Position numbers and translations under genes: made by a program
Notes under the pieces: model-generated
Told to the model about the DNA's origin: nothing
The model's input: only the letters and a program-made list of their open reading frames with translations
Databases searched by the model: none
From: Psoroptes ovis
Lineage: Eukaryota > Arthropoda > Arachnida > Sarcoptiformes > Psoroptidae
Length of the DNA stretch: 64,000 nt
Reading direction: 5' to 3'
Assembly: GCA_002943765.1 (NCBI GenBank)
Contig: PQWQ01000004.1
Coordinates: forward strand, 3,162,001-3,226,000
Shown: positions 38,639-50,027 of the stretch, in pieces
Layout: the number at the start of each line of letters is the position of its first letter
Numbering within the stretch: position 1 is the stretch's first letter

Positions 38639-41579
38639 TTTTGTTGAATATAAATTTTGATTTTAACAAAAAAATTCAATCACATCCAATATTAATTTGT
38701 TACTGAAATGGAGATGAAATTTGATCAACAAGCAATTTCACTATTTCTTATGTTTTTTTTTTCACAAACGAAAATGTTTAAAGCTATTACCTCATCGAAA
38801 ACTAAAAATCGTTTGAAAAAATAAAATTGAATAATTTTCGAAATGAATTAAATAAAATCACTTTTTCGAAATAAAACAATCATTTAAATCAACAAGTTAC
38901 GAAAATGAAATGAATTGAATTCGGAAACTGTTCAAAATGGTGGTAATGTTGAAAAAAAATAAATTACGCATAGCATCTACATCTAGTAGCAGAATTGTAT
39001 TGGTCTTTTATAATTGTTGTGGTTTTTTGTTTTTTTCCAAGTGCACATACATACAAACACATAAACACACACTGACAATAAGCATTCAATATAAGGTTGT
39101 ACGAAAAATTCATTTCGCTTAATCAATAGAGTTGCGCATGAAAATTGGGCAGTACTTTCTGGACAATCTAATATATATATATATATATTTTTTTTTTTTT
39201 TGTTTACATATACACAGAATATATAAATTATATATATACAACTTGCTATTAGAACAAAATGTTCATATTTCGCTAATTTTGACAAGAAGATGTATTCAAA
39301 AACGAAGATAAATCTTCAAATTGAAAGGGTGATTAATAGGATAATGGTATATTGTTATGATTCATACATTCGAATAATTCAAATTTCGCCATTTTTTTCA
39401 TTTTTTTTTTTCAAAACGCACATTCCGACAGTCATCAAATGGAAAGAAAAATATTTTGACCTCCCTCTGTTTCACTCTTAAAACAAATGTACACGTAAAA
39501 ATGAATGACCATTGATTACCAATCATTTAGGCAAATTAGGCTTTGGATATGAATTCATGGATTTTCATGAGATTTTCATAGATTTTTTGCTCGATTTTTC
39601 TTCCGTTTGTTTGTTTATTCGATTTGAAATTATTTATTTTGAATAATTTCGGAAATTAAAAAGAAACTTGTTGAACATGAAAAATAATTTCGTTGCAAAA
39701 AATTAATTTATAAATTATGCAAATATTAATATTAATAAACCAAATAATTGGATGGTACGAAATATAGCTAAGAAATTGAAATTTGATCATTTAATACACA
39801 CTCACAAACACACACGGTAACGGTTGAATAAATTATTTAACAATTATTTTGCTTATTTTCGCTTTACTATTCTAAATTTTGGACAATTTTAGTCAACACG
39901 TATGATCTGTGTGGCAAAAAAAAAAAAAAATGAAATGAAATGAAAATTTGGAAATGAAGTAAGGAAATCCAATTAGTTTTTTTTTCGAACAAAGGAATAA
40001 TTGATCAATCAAAGATTAATTTTGATATGATCATTTACAAGTGCAAAGAAAGATTTAATCGAAAGAAAAGTAAAAAAAAAATGAAGAAAACGAAAATAAT
40101 CAAAAACAAATCATGTTTCAAATTTCAAATGATCGATAAATGATTGATAAATCATAATAATAATAAAAATAATTTACAGCTAAATAAAACATAAAAAGTG
40201 ATTATGTTTAAATATATTCAAATCAGACAAACAAATCACCTGTTGCTTGCTAATCTATTTTTTTTCTGTTTCAGTCATTTTTATTTGTCTTATTTAAATT
40301 TCACTATGGATTTTCTTCTAAATATTTATAATGATGATTGATGTTTAAAGATTGTTTTGAATCATTTTTTTTTCTCAAATGTTTCTCAAATATCTCTCTT
40401 AGATTTAAGGTAAAATTGAATGAAGAAACGAAAAAAATGAAAAAAAATACAAAATTGTCAACAAAAATAATTAGAAAATAATGATCATTATTGACATTAT
40501 TATTATTATTATTATTATTATTATCACTATTATCAATTTGTAAATCAATGATTTAAATATAAAATGTATGATATCATTGACAGATGAAAATTGGATTTTT
40601 CCATGGCAAAAAAAAAAAAAAATACTTTGAAAAATTGACTTACTGAAAATGAATACACAAATGGATTTGTTTATTTATTTATTTATTTATTTATTCAAAT
40701 CTTTGTCGAATAATTTTGTCACACTAAAAAGCCATGCTGTTGTTGTTGTTGTTGTTGTTATTACTTCAAGTCAATCTTGCAGTTCACAATTTCTAATAAT
40801 AATTTTTTCTTGTATTTTCTCTAGTTGAATTTGACATTAATTACTGATCTATTTTCTATATTTTATCGTCACAATTATTCATTTGGTAATATTTCATTGA
40901 TTCATTGTAAATGATAATCTAATGAACTTATTATTATTATTATCATTATGATTACATGAATAAATAAATAAATACACTCACTTGTTATTATTGATTCAAT
41001 TACTGTTGGGAAAAAATGGCAAAAAAAATAGTAAATTTTCGAAAAAACGGGAATGAAATTTGAGCGAAAAACGGAACGTTTTGAATATATTCGTGAACAT
41101 GGATTGAATGGTGTGAAGAGATATGTTTGTTTTTTCTTTTTGATCAGAGATCAACGAACAAATTTCAAAAAAAGTATAAATACAAACATTTTAATTAATG
41201 TTTGGCTGGAATTTTTTTTTGTTTTTTGTTTTTGCCCACAAAAAGAAAAACTTTTCATTTATCAGATATTAAATTTTTGAAAATAAACTAATAGTCAAGT
41301 GTCATATTACTTGAATTTCAGTCTACTCGATCAAATTTTCATTTTTCAAATGTGATTTGTTGTCGTTTTTTTTCAATTTTTCTTTCTTTTTTTTTTGGTC
41401 ATTAATAATCAATAATTTTTTTTTTTTTTTGTTTTCAAAATAAAATGTTTAAATATTTATTCATTAATAAGGTACGTTCAATTTCTTTGTTAGCAAATTT
41501 TATCCATTAGTAATTTGAATGATTTTTTATCCTATTTCAATTTCAATAATGAACATGAATAAATGAACAGATTAAAATT
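38639..41579. other. Intergenic region between divergent genes
   Basis: 2.9 kb with no supported gene. It holds a degraded MITE (39092-39171), (TTA)n near 40498-40525 and (TTTA)n near 40670-40696. It separates the divergently read 761-aa gene and the cuticle gene, so it should contain both promoters. Confidence 0.55.
39092..39171. mobile_element. Degraded copy of the type A MITE
   Basis: Aligns end to end with 28204-28283, both being 80 bp. Shared interior segments include CGCTTAATCAAT and GTTGC. The ends are TAAGGTTGT... and ...GGACAATCTAA, so the TIRs have diverged. An (AT)n run follows directly. Confidence 0.75.
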
Positions 41580-41726
41580 ATGGCCACCGTAATACAATCG
41601 GCTAAATTTTATTGTCATTTATTATTATTGCTATCAATTTTATTATATCATCATCCATCAACAATCGATGCAAAATATCTTGATTCTGATAATGATGATC
41701 CATTGGATCAACAAGATCATCAACAA

Positions 41727-41758
<32 letters not shown>

Positions 41759-42956
41759 ACAACAACAACAGCAGCCACAACAGCCACAACAACAACAACA
41801 ATCGCCACAACAACCACATCAGCAACAAGTACATCAACCATCACAACCATTACCACAACAGCCGCAACAACCACATCAACAGCAACATCAATCGCAACAG
41901 CAACCTTCATCAATTTTTCATCAACAAAATCAAAAAGTGATATTTAAACCATTACAATTGAATGAATATCATGCGAAACAATTGATAAAGCATCAGCAGC
42001 AACAGCAACAATTAGATTTTACCAATAATCACCATTTAGATAATTATGCGAAACCAACTGATGAATATTTTAAAATTTCTGAAGATTATGATAAGGAATC
42101 TATTAAGGTATTTTAATCCATTGCTATGAATGATTTTTTTAAAATAATTTTATTGTTTTCGATTAGTCAGAAGAAAAATATTCAAATGCTCATCAACCTT
42201 ATGGTTTTGGTTATAATATTGAAGGTAAAATATTTTTCTGGCATTTTCCATAGATTTTATTCTCATTAATATTCATCACCATGATTAGATGGTTATGGCA
42301 ACAAACAATGGCGTCATGAAAAAAGTTCAAGTCCTAATCAAGTAATTGGTTCATATGGTTATAGAGATAAAAATGGAATTTTACGTGAAGTTGAATATGT
42401 TGCTGATAAATTTGGTTTTCGTGCTGTAATCAAAACAACCGAACCAGGCACAGCGAATAGTGATCCAGCATTCGTTAAAATGAATGCAAATCCAATGGAT
42501 TATTCAGTGGAAAATAATAATGATATTATCACTAATGAATTGAATGTTGGTCCATATGCATCATCGGCATCAACAATCAAAGCAAAAGATTCACCAACAA
42601 TACCGGCTCAACAACAATATCAATCAGGTGAACAAGCCGCATTGTTAGCAGCTGATTATAAACCATATCATCAGTTACAACAACAACAACAACAACAAGT
42701 AATACCACAATTCCATCAAAATGGTAATAACAATAATCACCATCATCATCATCATCATCATCAACATATTCAACATCAAGAACCAGCATTTTTAATATCA
42801 CCATATGACGCTGGTGTTGATAACAGTAATAATCCGACAAGACATAAACCAGCTGGACCAACAATATCATTAGGACCATATGATAAAAATGATTATTTGA
42901 TTGCACCAGAAACAGGATCAAATCATGTTCATCATCGAGCAGCGGAAAAACATTGA
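41580..42956 (+). CDS. Secreted cuticle protein with Rebers-Riddiford chitin-binding domain (three exons)
   Basis: Structural cuticle protein that binds chitin fibres outside the epidermis. Exons: 41580-42107, 42167-42224, 42289-42956, giving 417 residues; the joins keep frame (phase 0, then G|AT). A signal peptide covers about residues 1-31 (LLLLLSILL core, DA end). It is followed by a long Gln/Pro/His tract (~45-150). The chitin-binding domain at about 187-250 reads YGFGYNIEDGYGNKQWRHEK, GSYGYRDKNGILREVEYVAD, FGFRAVIKTTEPGT. These are the conserved aromatic and Gly positions of the R&R consensus. The C-terminal part is Gln/His-rich with a run of eight His. The domain is interrupted by a short intron after YNIE. 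Antisense open frames over the CAA repeats are artefacts. Confidence 0.92.
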
Positions 42957-43021
42957 AAAAAATGTTTAAATGATCAATTTTTACAATGGATTAGATTGGA
43001 ATACAAAGATTTTTTTTTTTG

Positions 43022-43041
43022 AATAAAAATTTGAAATAAAA
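43022..43041 (+). other. Poly(A) signals of the cuticle gene
   Basis: AATAAA at 43022-43027 and again at 43036-43041, about 65-85 nt after the stop codon. Confidence 0.55.
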
Positions 43042-43383
43042 TAAAAACTAAATTTATTTTAAAAAATTTTCATATGATAAGTTATTATATGGCACAAACA
43101 ATCATAAACAATTATTTGTGATTGTTTGAATAAATTGAAGAATTGTCAAGCAAATATAATTACAAGATATTGAATGTGAATTTAAATTTTTTAAGCTATA
43201 GAAAAAAAAATTGTACAATGTAGATCGATAGGTGATTATTAATCAATATTAAACGATTGTGAATTATATGAAAGCATAAAAAAGTGATTTTATATTAAAA
43301 ATATTTTGGATTTAGAATCCATTCAAATTATGACGTGGACAATGATGATGATAATAATAATATGAATTCATTAATGATCGTAT

Positions 43384-45104
43384 TCAATAAAGACCAATTT
43401 CACGTAAATTATTTTTCAATATAACATCAGTGACAGCATCGAATACGAATTGTATATTGTTTGTATCGGTTGCACATGTGAAATGTGTATAAATATCTTT
43501 TTTATTTTGATTACGATTTAATATCTCAAATTTCATTTGAATAAATGCCGCTGCCTCATCATAATTATTACCTCCTAATTAAAAAAAAAAAGAAATGAAA
43601 AGGATTAAATTAATTATTATATTTATTTTAAAAATATTAATTATTGTCATGAAACAAGCCAGGGGTCACGTAGGCCAAATTTTCATCATATTCATTTTCA
43701 ACCATGTTTAGCAAAAACATGGTCGATTTTTGTTGTACATATTTTCGAAACATTGTTATCATAATCTTTTTATCACCAAATGTTTTTGCTATTTTACCTT
43801 TCACACAACATAAACAACAAAACAGCGTGAATTACACAAACATGAAAACACATGCATGCTAAGGTTATCGAGGACACAAACAACACATAACACAAACAAA
43901 AAAATACATATTCAAACACCACGCTTGTCGGCATTTCGGTTTCAGTTTAAGTTCAAAAGGTTATGTTGTATTTCAATGACCAAGTGGCCACGACATGAGC
44001 ATGGCATATTTCTCCTTCATAATTATTGTAATTTAAATTTTTGGTTTTTTAATGGTTTTTCAGATAAAATAAATATATAGGTTTCCACACATCTAAAGTA
44101 TCAAGAGTCTCTAATTTAATATTTGTCGTTTAGCCCTTTCGTTATGCGACAAATTATTTACCTTTATAATCAGGAAAACAAATCTTCAATGGTGATGTTT
44201 TAATTTTTTGTTCAAATAAATCTTTTTTATTCAAAAACAATATCATTGATGTATCATAAAACCATTTATTATTACAAATCGAGTCGAATAAACGTAAACT
44301 TTCATGCATACGATTCTATAAATAATAATTATAATAGATCAAATAATAATAATTAGATGAATTAGATTTATCTGATAAATAAATACATACAACTTCATCG
44401 TCTTCAGCTAATAATAAATCATAACCAGATAATGCAACACAAAATATAACAGCTGTCACATCTTCAAAACAATGTATCCATTTTTTACGTTCAGAACGTT
44501 GTCCACCGACATCAAATATACTTTTGAAAGCGAACAAAAAAAAAATTCATCAATAAAGGAATTGTTTCAATCATTGAAAATGAAATAATTACCGAAAAAA
44601 TAAACCCTTGAAATTGAAAGATATTTCAACGATACCAGTTGTTTTGACACGTGTACGTAAAACATCTTGTTGTGTTGGACAATAATCTGGTTGACAAATA
44701 CGATCCAATGAATTTAGATAGCTATATTTGAACATTTTGTTTTAAATAAAATTGTTAAATTAAATATTTTAAAATAATTAATTCAACATACTAATGTGCC
44801 GAATCATTTAATTGATATTCACGTGAACGTTGAAAACATTGTTGTACACCAGGATCAAGCCATAATTTTTTCATAATCACAGCCAATTCTATTGTAATTA
44901 TTGGTGTTAAATGATTTGATTGTGAATAATCATAATATTGTTGTAATAATTTATATGATTCTTTATTATAAAAATTTATTTTCAAATAATCCATTGCATC
45001 CAATATGGCTGATAGGCTTTGTATGGTATTTGCATGTATAACACAACGATATTTGTAACATTCTTCTTTATCATAACCATTTTCATGTATTATTCTAAAT
45101 ATTT

Positions 45105-45135
<31 letters not shown>

Positions 45136-45361
45136 GAATAAATAAAAATTAATTACGATTTTTCAAATAAAAAACATATTTTTTTTGTTGAAATACATAC
45201 TTTAATTGTTTTAAAATTGTACTTTTACCAGATTCACCAGCACCTAATAATAATAGCTTCACTTCACGTGATTGTCTATCACGTTCAGCTTTGATTGTTT
45301 TATCGATTTCTTTCGATCTGGCTAATGCATCTTTATCGATACTGCTCACTGTACAGCCCAT
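43384..45361 (-). CDS. Galphai: Heterotrimeric G protein alpha-i subunit (six exons)
   Basis: GTP-binding switch coupling receptors to adenylyl cyclase and, in asymmetric division, to Pins/LGN; on the inner plasma membrane. Exons: 45361-45201, 45094-44792, 44721-44593, 44520-44391, 44315-44162, 43574-43384. All joins keep frame and give 355 residues, the Gi length. MGCTVS provides Gly2 for myristoylation and Cys3 for palmitoylation. The P-loop GAGESGKS is at 40-47, the catalytic Arg at 179 in RTRVKTTG, switch II DVGGQRSERKKW starts at 201 (Gln205), NKKD is at 270-273 and TCAT at 325-328. The C-terminus NNLREIGLY has Ile at position -4 where vertebrate Gi has the pertussis-toxin Cys, as I recall for fly G-alpha-i. 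The start was set by the MGC motif, not by the upstream in-frame TTG. Confidence 0.96.
43575..44161 (-). other. Long last intron of G-alpha-i
   Basis: 587 bp, several times longer than the other introns of this gene (70-106 bp). It is less AT-rich in parts and contains a perfect 9-bp hairpin at 43701-43723 (ACCATGTTT, loop AGCAA). No snoRNA boxes could be paired convincingly, so hosting of a small RNA remains open. Confidence 0.6.
45107..45135. repeat. 29-T homopolymer
   Basis: Twenty-nine consecutive T residues within the first intron of G-alpha-i; on the gene strand it is a poly(A) run. Confidence 0.85.
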
Positions 45362-45532
45362 GATTGATAATTTCAATAATTATAACGATTCCTTATTTAT
45401 CAAAAAATTAATCAAAATAATTATAAAAAAAAATGGATCAATAATTCAAATACGATTATTATTATATAACAATAATAATATTTGATTTGATTAACTTGTT
45501 AGTGTCAATGTTTATTACGATAATAATTATAA

Positions 45533-45566
<34 letters not shown>

Positions 45567-47287
45567 TTAATATTGTTGCTGCTGTTATTGTATTTAATAA
45601 TAAACAGCAAAAATTAAAAAAAATACTGCCAACAAACCAAATAATTGAACAAATAAATAAATTTCAATAAAACTGAATTTGATGAGATAATATTTCTATT
45701 GAAATATATATTTAAAATAAAAAAAAATGATTGAAAATGGCGACAAAATTGTTTGTTGCTTTTGCTTGTATTTCACTTTTGTATTTGTATTTATTTCTTT
45801 TAAATTTCAATGTAGTAAATACAGAAAAAAAGAAAGAAAAAAATAAATAAATAAACAGGATGAATAAATAAATGATGAATGATTTATAAAGTTTGATTAT
45901 TCAAATTTAAATGCAAATATTCAAATGAAATATGTAATTTTTAATTTTTTTTTTCAAACAAATTATTCAAAATGTGAATGAATTGAAATTTGAAATAAAA
46001 TATAAAAATTTCATAACAGTTTTTTATTGTTCAATCAATCAATCAATCAATTTGTCCAGATTGATAATTTTTTTTTATCAATGAACACTTTGATTAATTG
46101 AAATTATAAATAATATTCTTCACAGTCAAAAACCTTTGTAATTTCTTTAAGATAAAACAAAATAAATTATTTTGATTCTTGTACCAAAACAATTACACAC
46201 AAAAACAAGGATCAAAAGACCAAAAATCCAAGCAACATTAACGAATATAATTCTAAAGTAAAGCAAAGCAAAGTAACGAGAAAAAATCGTTATAAATTTT
46301 AAATTCGCGCTTGTTTTAATTGTTGTTGTGCTTATCAATAATATTAATGTTGTCCTATAATTTCTTTTCGTTTTTTAAATTTTTTCTTCATTCAAAAAAC
46401 GGCAAGAACTTATGGGACAACCTAATATTAATGTTGTCTTTTTGTAAATGCTTACAGCAAATTTCATTGCCGCTAGCAATATATTCGACAGATGTTTGTT
46501 TTTTTATTTTTTCATTTTTTTGGGGTAAATTCAACGAATTTTTTTGGTTGTTTGTTTGTTTGTTCGGTTTTCAACGACAAACAATTATGAAATTTGAGAA
46601 AAAAAAACAAATCAACTAGTGGTCAACTAATGCATATCAGCATACAGCACACACACACACACACATTGAAGCATAATTTAGGGTTCAATGGTGTTGAACA
46701 TTTATTATTGCGCAGCTTTGCGCTTGTTGTATGGTAAATTTTTGCACATTTTTCAACGGTTTTTGTTCTCGGTTTGGTAGAAGCAATCAAAAATGCCTCA
46801 CGATGCCATCTGTGAAATCGGTTGAAAAAATTCAACTTTTTTCCTCGAAATTTATTTGTCAAAAAAAAATCGAAAGAAAAAAAAAATTACATGAAACATT
46901 ACAATTGTTGAATCATTTTTTCAAAATGAATGAATTATAATTATAATGAAAAATAGTAATAATCAATAATGATTGATTAAAATAATAATATTAAAAAAAA
47001 TAATGATAATAAATATTGTTTGCACGGTGAATATCAATAAAATGTATTGTTTGTGTGTGTATGTGTGTGAAAATAAATAATTGAATGTGATTATTAATTG
47101 TTGAATAGAAAATTTTCAATTTCTCATGGTGAAATATGGGTAAATAAATAGATTTTTTTTTTCTCAAAATGATCCAAATATAATTTAATGTTTTTCGTTT
47201 TTTTTCAGGATGATTTAAATTCATTCAATCTTTCAAAAATGTTTTTTTCGGTTGTGTCTAATTCCGTATTTGAATTTCGTGCATAAA
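45362..47287. other. Intergenic region with MITE
   Basis: 1.9 kb without a supported gene. It contains a (TGA)n tract (about 45537-45564), a type B MITE (46344-46425), a (CA)n tract near 46649-46665 and (TG)n near 47049-47068. It should include the G-alpha-i promoter on its left and the 3' UTR of the Cys-rich gene on its right. Confidence 0.55.
46344..46425. mobile_element. About 80-bp mariner-like MITE, type B
   Basis: Right end reads GGCAAGAACTTATGGGACAA followed by CCTAA and a TA. The left end is its diverged inverse (TTAATGTTGTCC). The right arm matches the element at 33694-33776. A 14-bp direct repeat ATATTAATGTTGTC overlaps both edges (46341-46354 and 46425-46438). Confidence 0.75.
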
Positions 47288-48143
47288 TTAATGTCCCAAT
47301 GCTTGTGGTACGTTTAAATATTTTTTCGGAAATTTACATGAACTTAAACGACATTGACATACTTCAGGATCGATACGTATACGTTTACAATATTCTTTAC
47401 ATTGTTTATCGGAACCATTTCGAATACATTCATGGCCAGGTGAAAACCAATAATTGAAATATTCACCAGTTGCTGAATTTCCACCACCTTCTTCTTCTAA
47501 ATTCATAATTCAATGATAGTGAATTTTGATCAATAATTTAATGGTGAAAAAATTATATATTACACTTACTTGATTCACTGCAAAGACAAACACGACGATT
47601 AACTAATGCAGTACCATCAATATTTGGACTTTCATCAACCGTTACCGTTTTGCAAACACGATCATTAAATCCTTTATTGTTACAAAATGTTGTACATTGA
47701 AATGAATTTTCACATGCACGATATTCTTGTATTGCTTGTGTTATTTCTTTTAAGGTATTATTATTTGACATTTGGTTTAATTATATTCAATACATCAAAA
47801 TATGGAAAATAAGGGAAAAAAATCAAGAAAAATGGATGAATATTTGATCGAAAAATAAATAAAAATAAAATGAAAACTTCAACAAAATTCAGAGATTAAT
47901 GAATCAAATTAATATTTCAAAAGTTTTAATCATATACCAATGTATATGATTTTAATAATGATTGTTATTCTTTCGACTTTGAAATATTGAATTTGATTCA
48001 TTATTTTATTTTGAATTTTTTTTTATTCAATACAATCAAATTCAATTCAAATTCAATTTGATTTGTAAATAAAAATTTAAATACTTACCAAACAAAAATA
48101 ATGATGATACAATTACAATCAAAAACATTTTATATTGAGCCAT
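47288..48143 (-). CDS. Secreted twelve-cysteine protein, two defensin-like Cys clusters (three exons)
   Basis: Exons: 48143-48089, 47746-47570, 47496-47288, giving 146 residues in a consistent frame. The first exon encodes only a hydrophobic signal sequence (MFLIVIVSSLFLF); cleavage may follow ITQA at 23. Cluster 1 has Cys at 30, 36, 40, 50, 72 and 74, that is C-x5-C-x3-C-x9-C-x21-C-x-C. This is the pattern of cysteine-stabilised alpha-beta (CS-alpha-beta) folds found in arthropod defensins and scorpion channel peptides. Cluster 2 has Cys at 101, 110, 114, 124, 126 and 131 (C-x8-C-x3-C-x9-C-x-C-x4-C). The shared C-x3-C-x9-C core and one exon per cluster suggest an internal duplication. The linker is Gly-rich. 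No function is assigned: antimicrobial, digestive or structural roles are all possible. The weakest part of the model is the acceptor at 47747 (TTAAAAG). Confidence 0.7.
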
Positions 48144-49029
48144 TTTAATTATTTATTGATAGTTTTAAATGATTGAAATTTTATAATTGTTTTATACCAA
48201 TAAAATAAATGAATAATAATAAAATGAACAATTTTCAAATTTCAATTTTTGTCGTTGAATTTCAATCTACGATCGATGATGATGTTAAAAAAAATAAATA
48301 TTGTTGAAAATTCAATGGCCCAAATTTTTTCGATTGAATGATGAAAATTTCGTATGATTATGGCATTTTTATAAAGGTCTAAATCATCAAGATGATTTCT
48401 TTTTTTTTCAATAATTATTTTTCTGTTTTATCAAAATGATGGTCAATAAAAATAAATGAAAACAACCAATTAAAACAAAGAGAAACAAGCGTTGAAAAAT
48501 AAAAAACCGGTCATTTTCAAATTTTTTAAAGAGAAATTTTTGCCTGTTTATGTATGGCAAATGCCAAAAAATAAATCTGGTTCATTCCACCATGATGATA
48601 TCCATTCATGATGATGATATTTGAAAAATAATTATAATGAAGATGATTATGCAATGATGATAATACCTGGTGCAACTTGTTTGATTGCATTGATTATGAT
48701 TACCCTGGTCAATATTTTTTAATGTGAATAATAATTAAAAATTTCCATTGAAGTCCGAATCATTATTATCAATTTTTTTTCTTGTTTTTTTTCATGAAAA
48801 TTAATCTTGGTTACATGAAATTGAACCTTTATTATCAAACACAAAATCTATGTTAAGTATGTTGATACGAAGCAGGCGTTGTAAATATTATTTAATGTTT
48901 AGGATAGGGTTATACATGCACAAGTGTATTCGATGTTTGTATTAAATTTTTTTTTCTACATCATTGATACGATAATCCAGTCCAGTACTTGAATAATTAA
49001 TAAATAAAGGGAAAAATAAATAAATCAAA
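48144..49029. other. Intergenic region, no gene seen
   Basis: 0.9 kb of AT-rich DNA between the Cys-rich gene and a possible microprotein on the opposite strand. It probably contains the promoter of the Cys-rich gene just right of 48143. Confidence 0.5.
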
Positions 49030-49287
49030 ATGGAAAACCCAAATACCGAAAAGTATCCGGATATCAGAGATTATAATTTTGGTATGTGATATGTTTGTAA
49101 TTTAAAACAAAATCAAAAATTTTTTTTTTCAATATTTATTTTCAAATGAACTGAATATTTTCCTTATTTATAAAATATTTTATCAATAAAAACAGGTGAA
49201 GAAGTTGAAAGAGAAGAAGAAATAGAGTTAATTTTGATTCAAAAATATTTTTTTATTTGGGCTATTTGGTGCTGGCACGCTGGTTGA
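49030..49287 (+). CDS. Possible two-exon microprotein, 47 residues
   Basis: An ATG in good context (AAAATGG) at 49030 opens a 52-nt exon ending TTTG|GTATGT. A TAAAAACAG acceptor at 49195 starts an exon that continues in frame to TGA at 49285-49287. The product begins MENPNTEKYPDIRDYNFG. A Glu-rich segment (EEVEREEEIE) follows, then a hydrophobic Trp-rich tail (KYFFIWAIWCWHAG). Base composition is clearly less AT-rich than the flanks. It could be a genuine small protein, the first exons of a gene whose later exons I cannot see, or a decayed fragment. The family was not recognised. Confidence 0.4.
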
Positions 49288-50027
49288 TTAAGGTCATGAC
49301 CGCAATATATTTCATGGTTTTCAACATAAATTTTAATTGAAATTATATGATAAATTGAATTTATTTATTTTTCATTTCTTTCTCATCACTGTTTATTCAT
49401 TTGACGAAATGAAATGTATTTTCTTCAATTTTCAAAAAAAATTTATTTGAAAAAAAAATTATTTCATTAGAAATATGATTGTTTTCTCATCGGTACTTTT
49501 AGTTTATTTTTAGTTTCATAATTAAAAATATTCAAAGTATTGAAAATATTTTTGATATTAAGACATTGATATCAATCAATGTTGACCTCTAAAATTTTTT
49601 TTTTCGAATATTTATTTTCGCATGTCGACCTTGATTTTGATTTTTTTTTACAAAAAGATTTTTCAGTGTTTGCATCGAATCAGACCGGATATTCTTATGA
49701 ATATATCATTATTATTATCATTGAATATCATTATCATTATGTGTAAAAATAGCAGCGAAAGTATTGAAATTGTAATTTTTTCCTTTATTCATATATTAAT
49801 AATAATGATTGATTAATTTATTGAAAATGATGACTTTAAAAAATAAAATAAAAAAAATGAAAATAATGAATTTGTATTTGTTTTTTTTTTTGAATGTATA
49901 ATGTGTGATTGATTGATGATAATGTGTGAGGTCAATTGTTTTATTTTACTTTTAAATAGATTTTTTTTTATATTCAGCATTAATTAATATGTGATAATTT
50001 TGAAATTTTTATTTTCTAAAAATGTGT
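49288..50027. other. Intergenic, includes Mesh 3' UTR
   Basis: 740 bp with no supported gene. On the minus strand AATAAA occurs overlapping the Mesh stop codon (50027-50032) and again about 20 nt further (50008-50013); either could serve as a poly(A) signal. Confidence 0.5.

Noticed and set aside
41602..41940. Val/Ala-rich and Asn/Ser-rich open frames over the cuticle gene
   Set aside because: Alternative-frame translations of the CAA/CAG tract; the signal peptide and R&R domain define the real frame.
43640..43700. Possible C/D-box snoRNA in the last G-alpha-i intron
   Set aside because: An ATGATGA box is present on the gene strand but no matching CTGA box or terminal stem could be found.
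45362..45376. Five extra N-terminal residues on G-alpha-i
   Set aside because: They come from a TTG; the MGC lipidation motif fixes the start at 45361.
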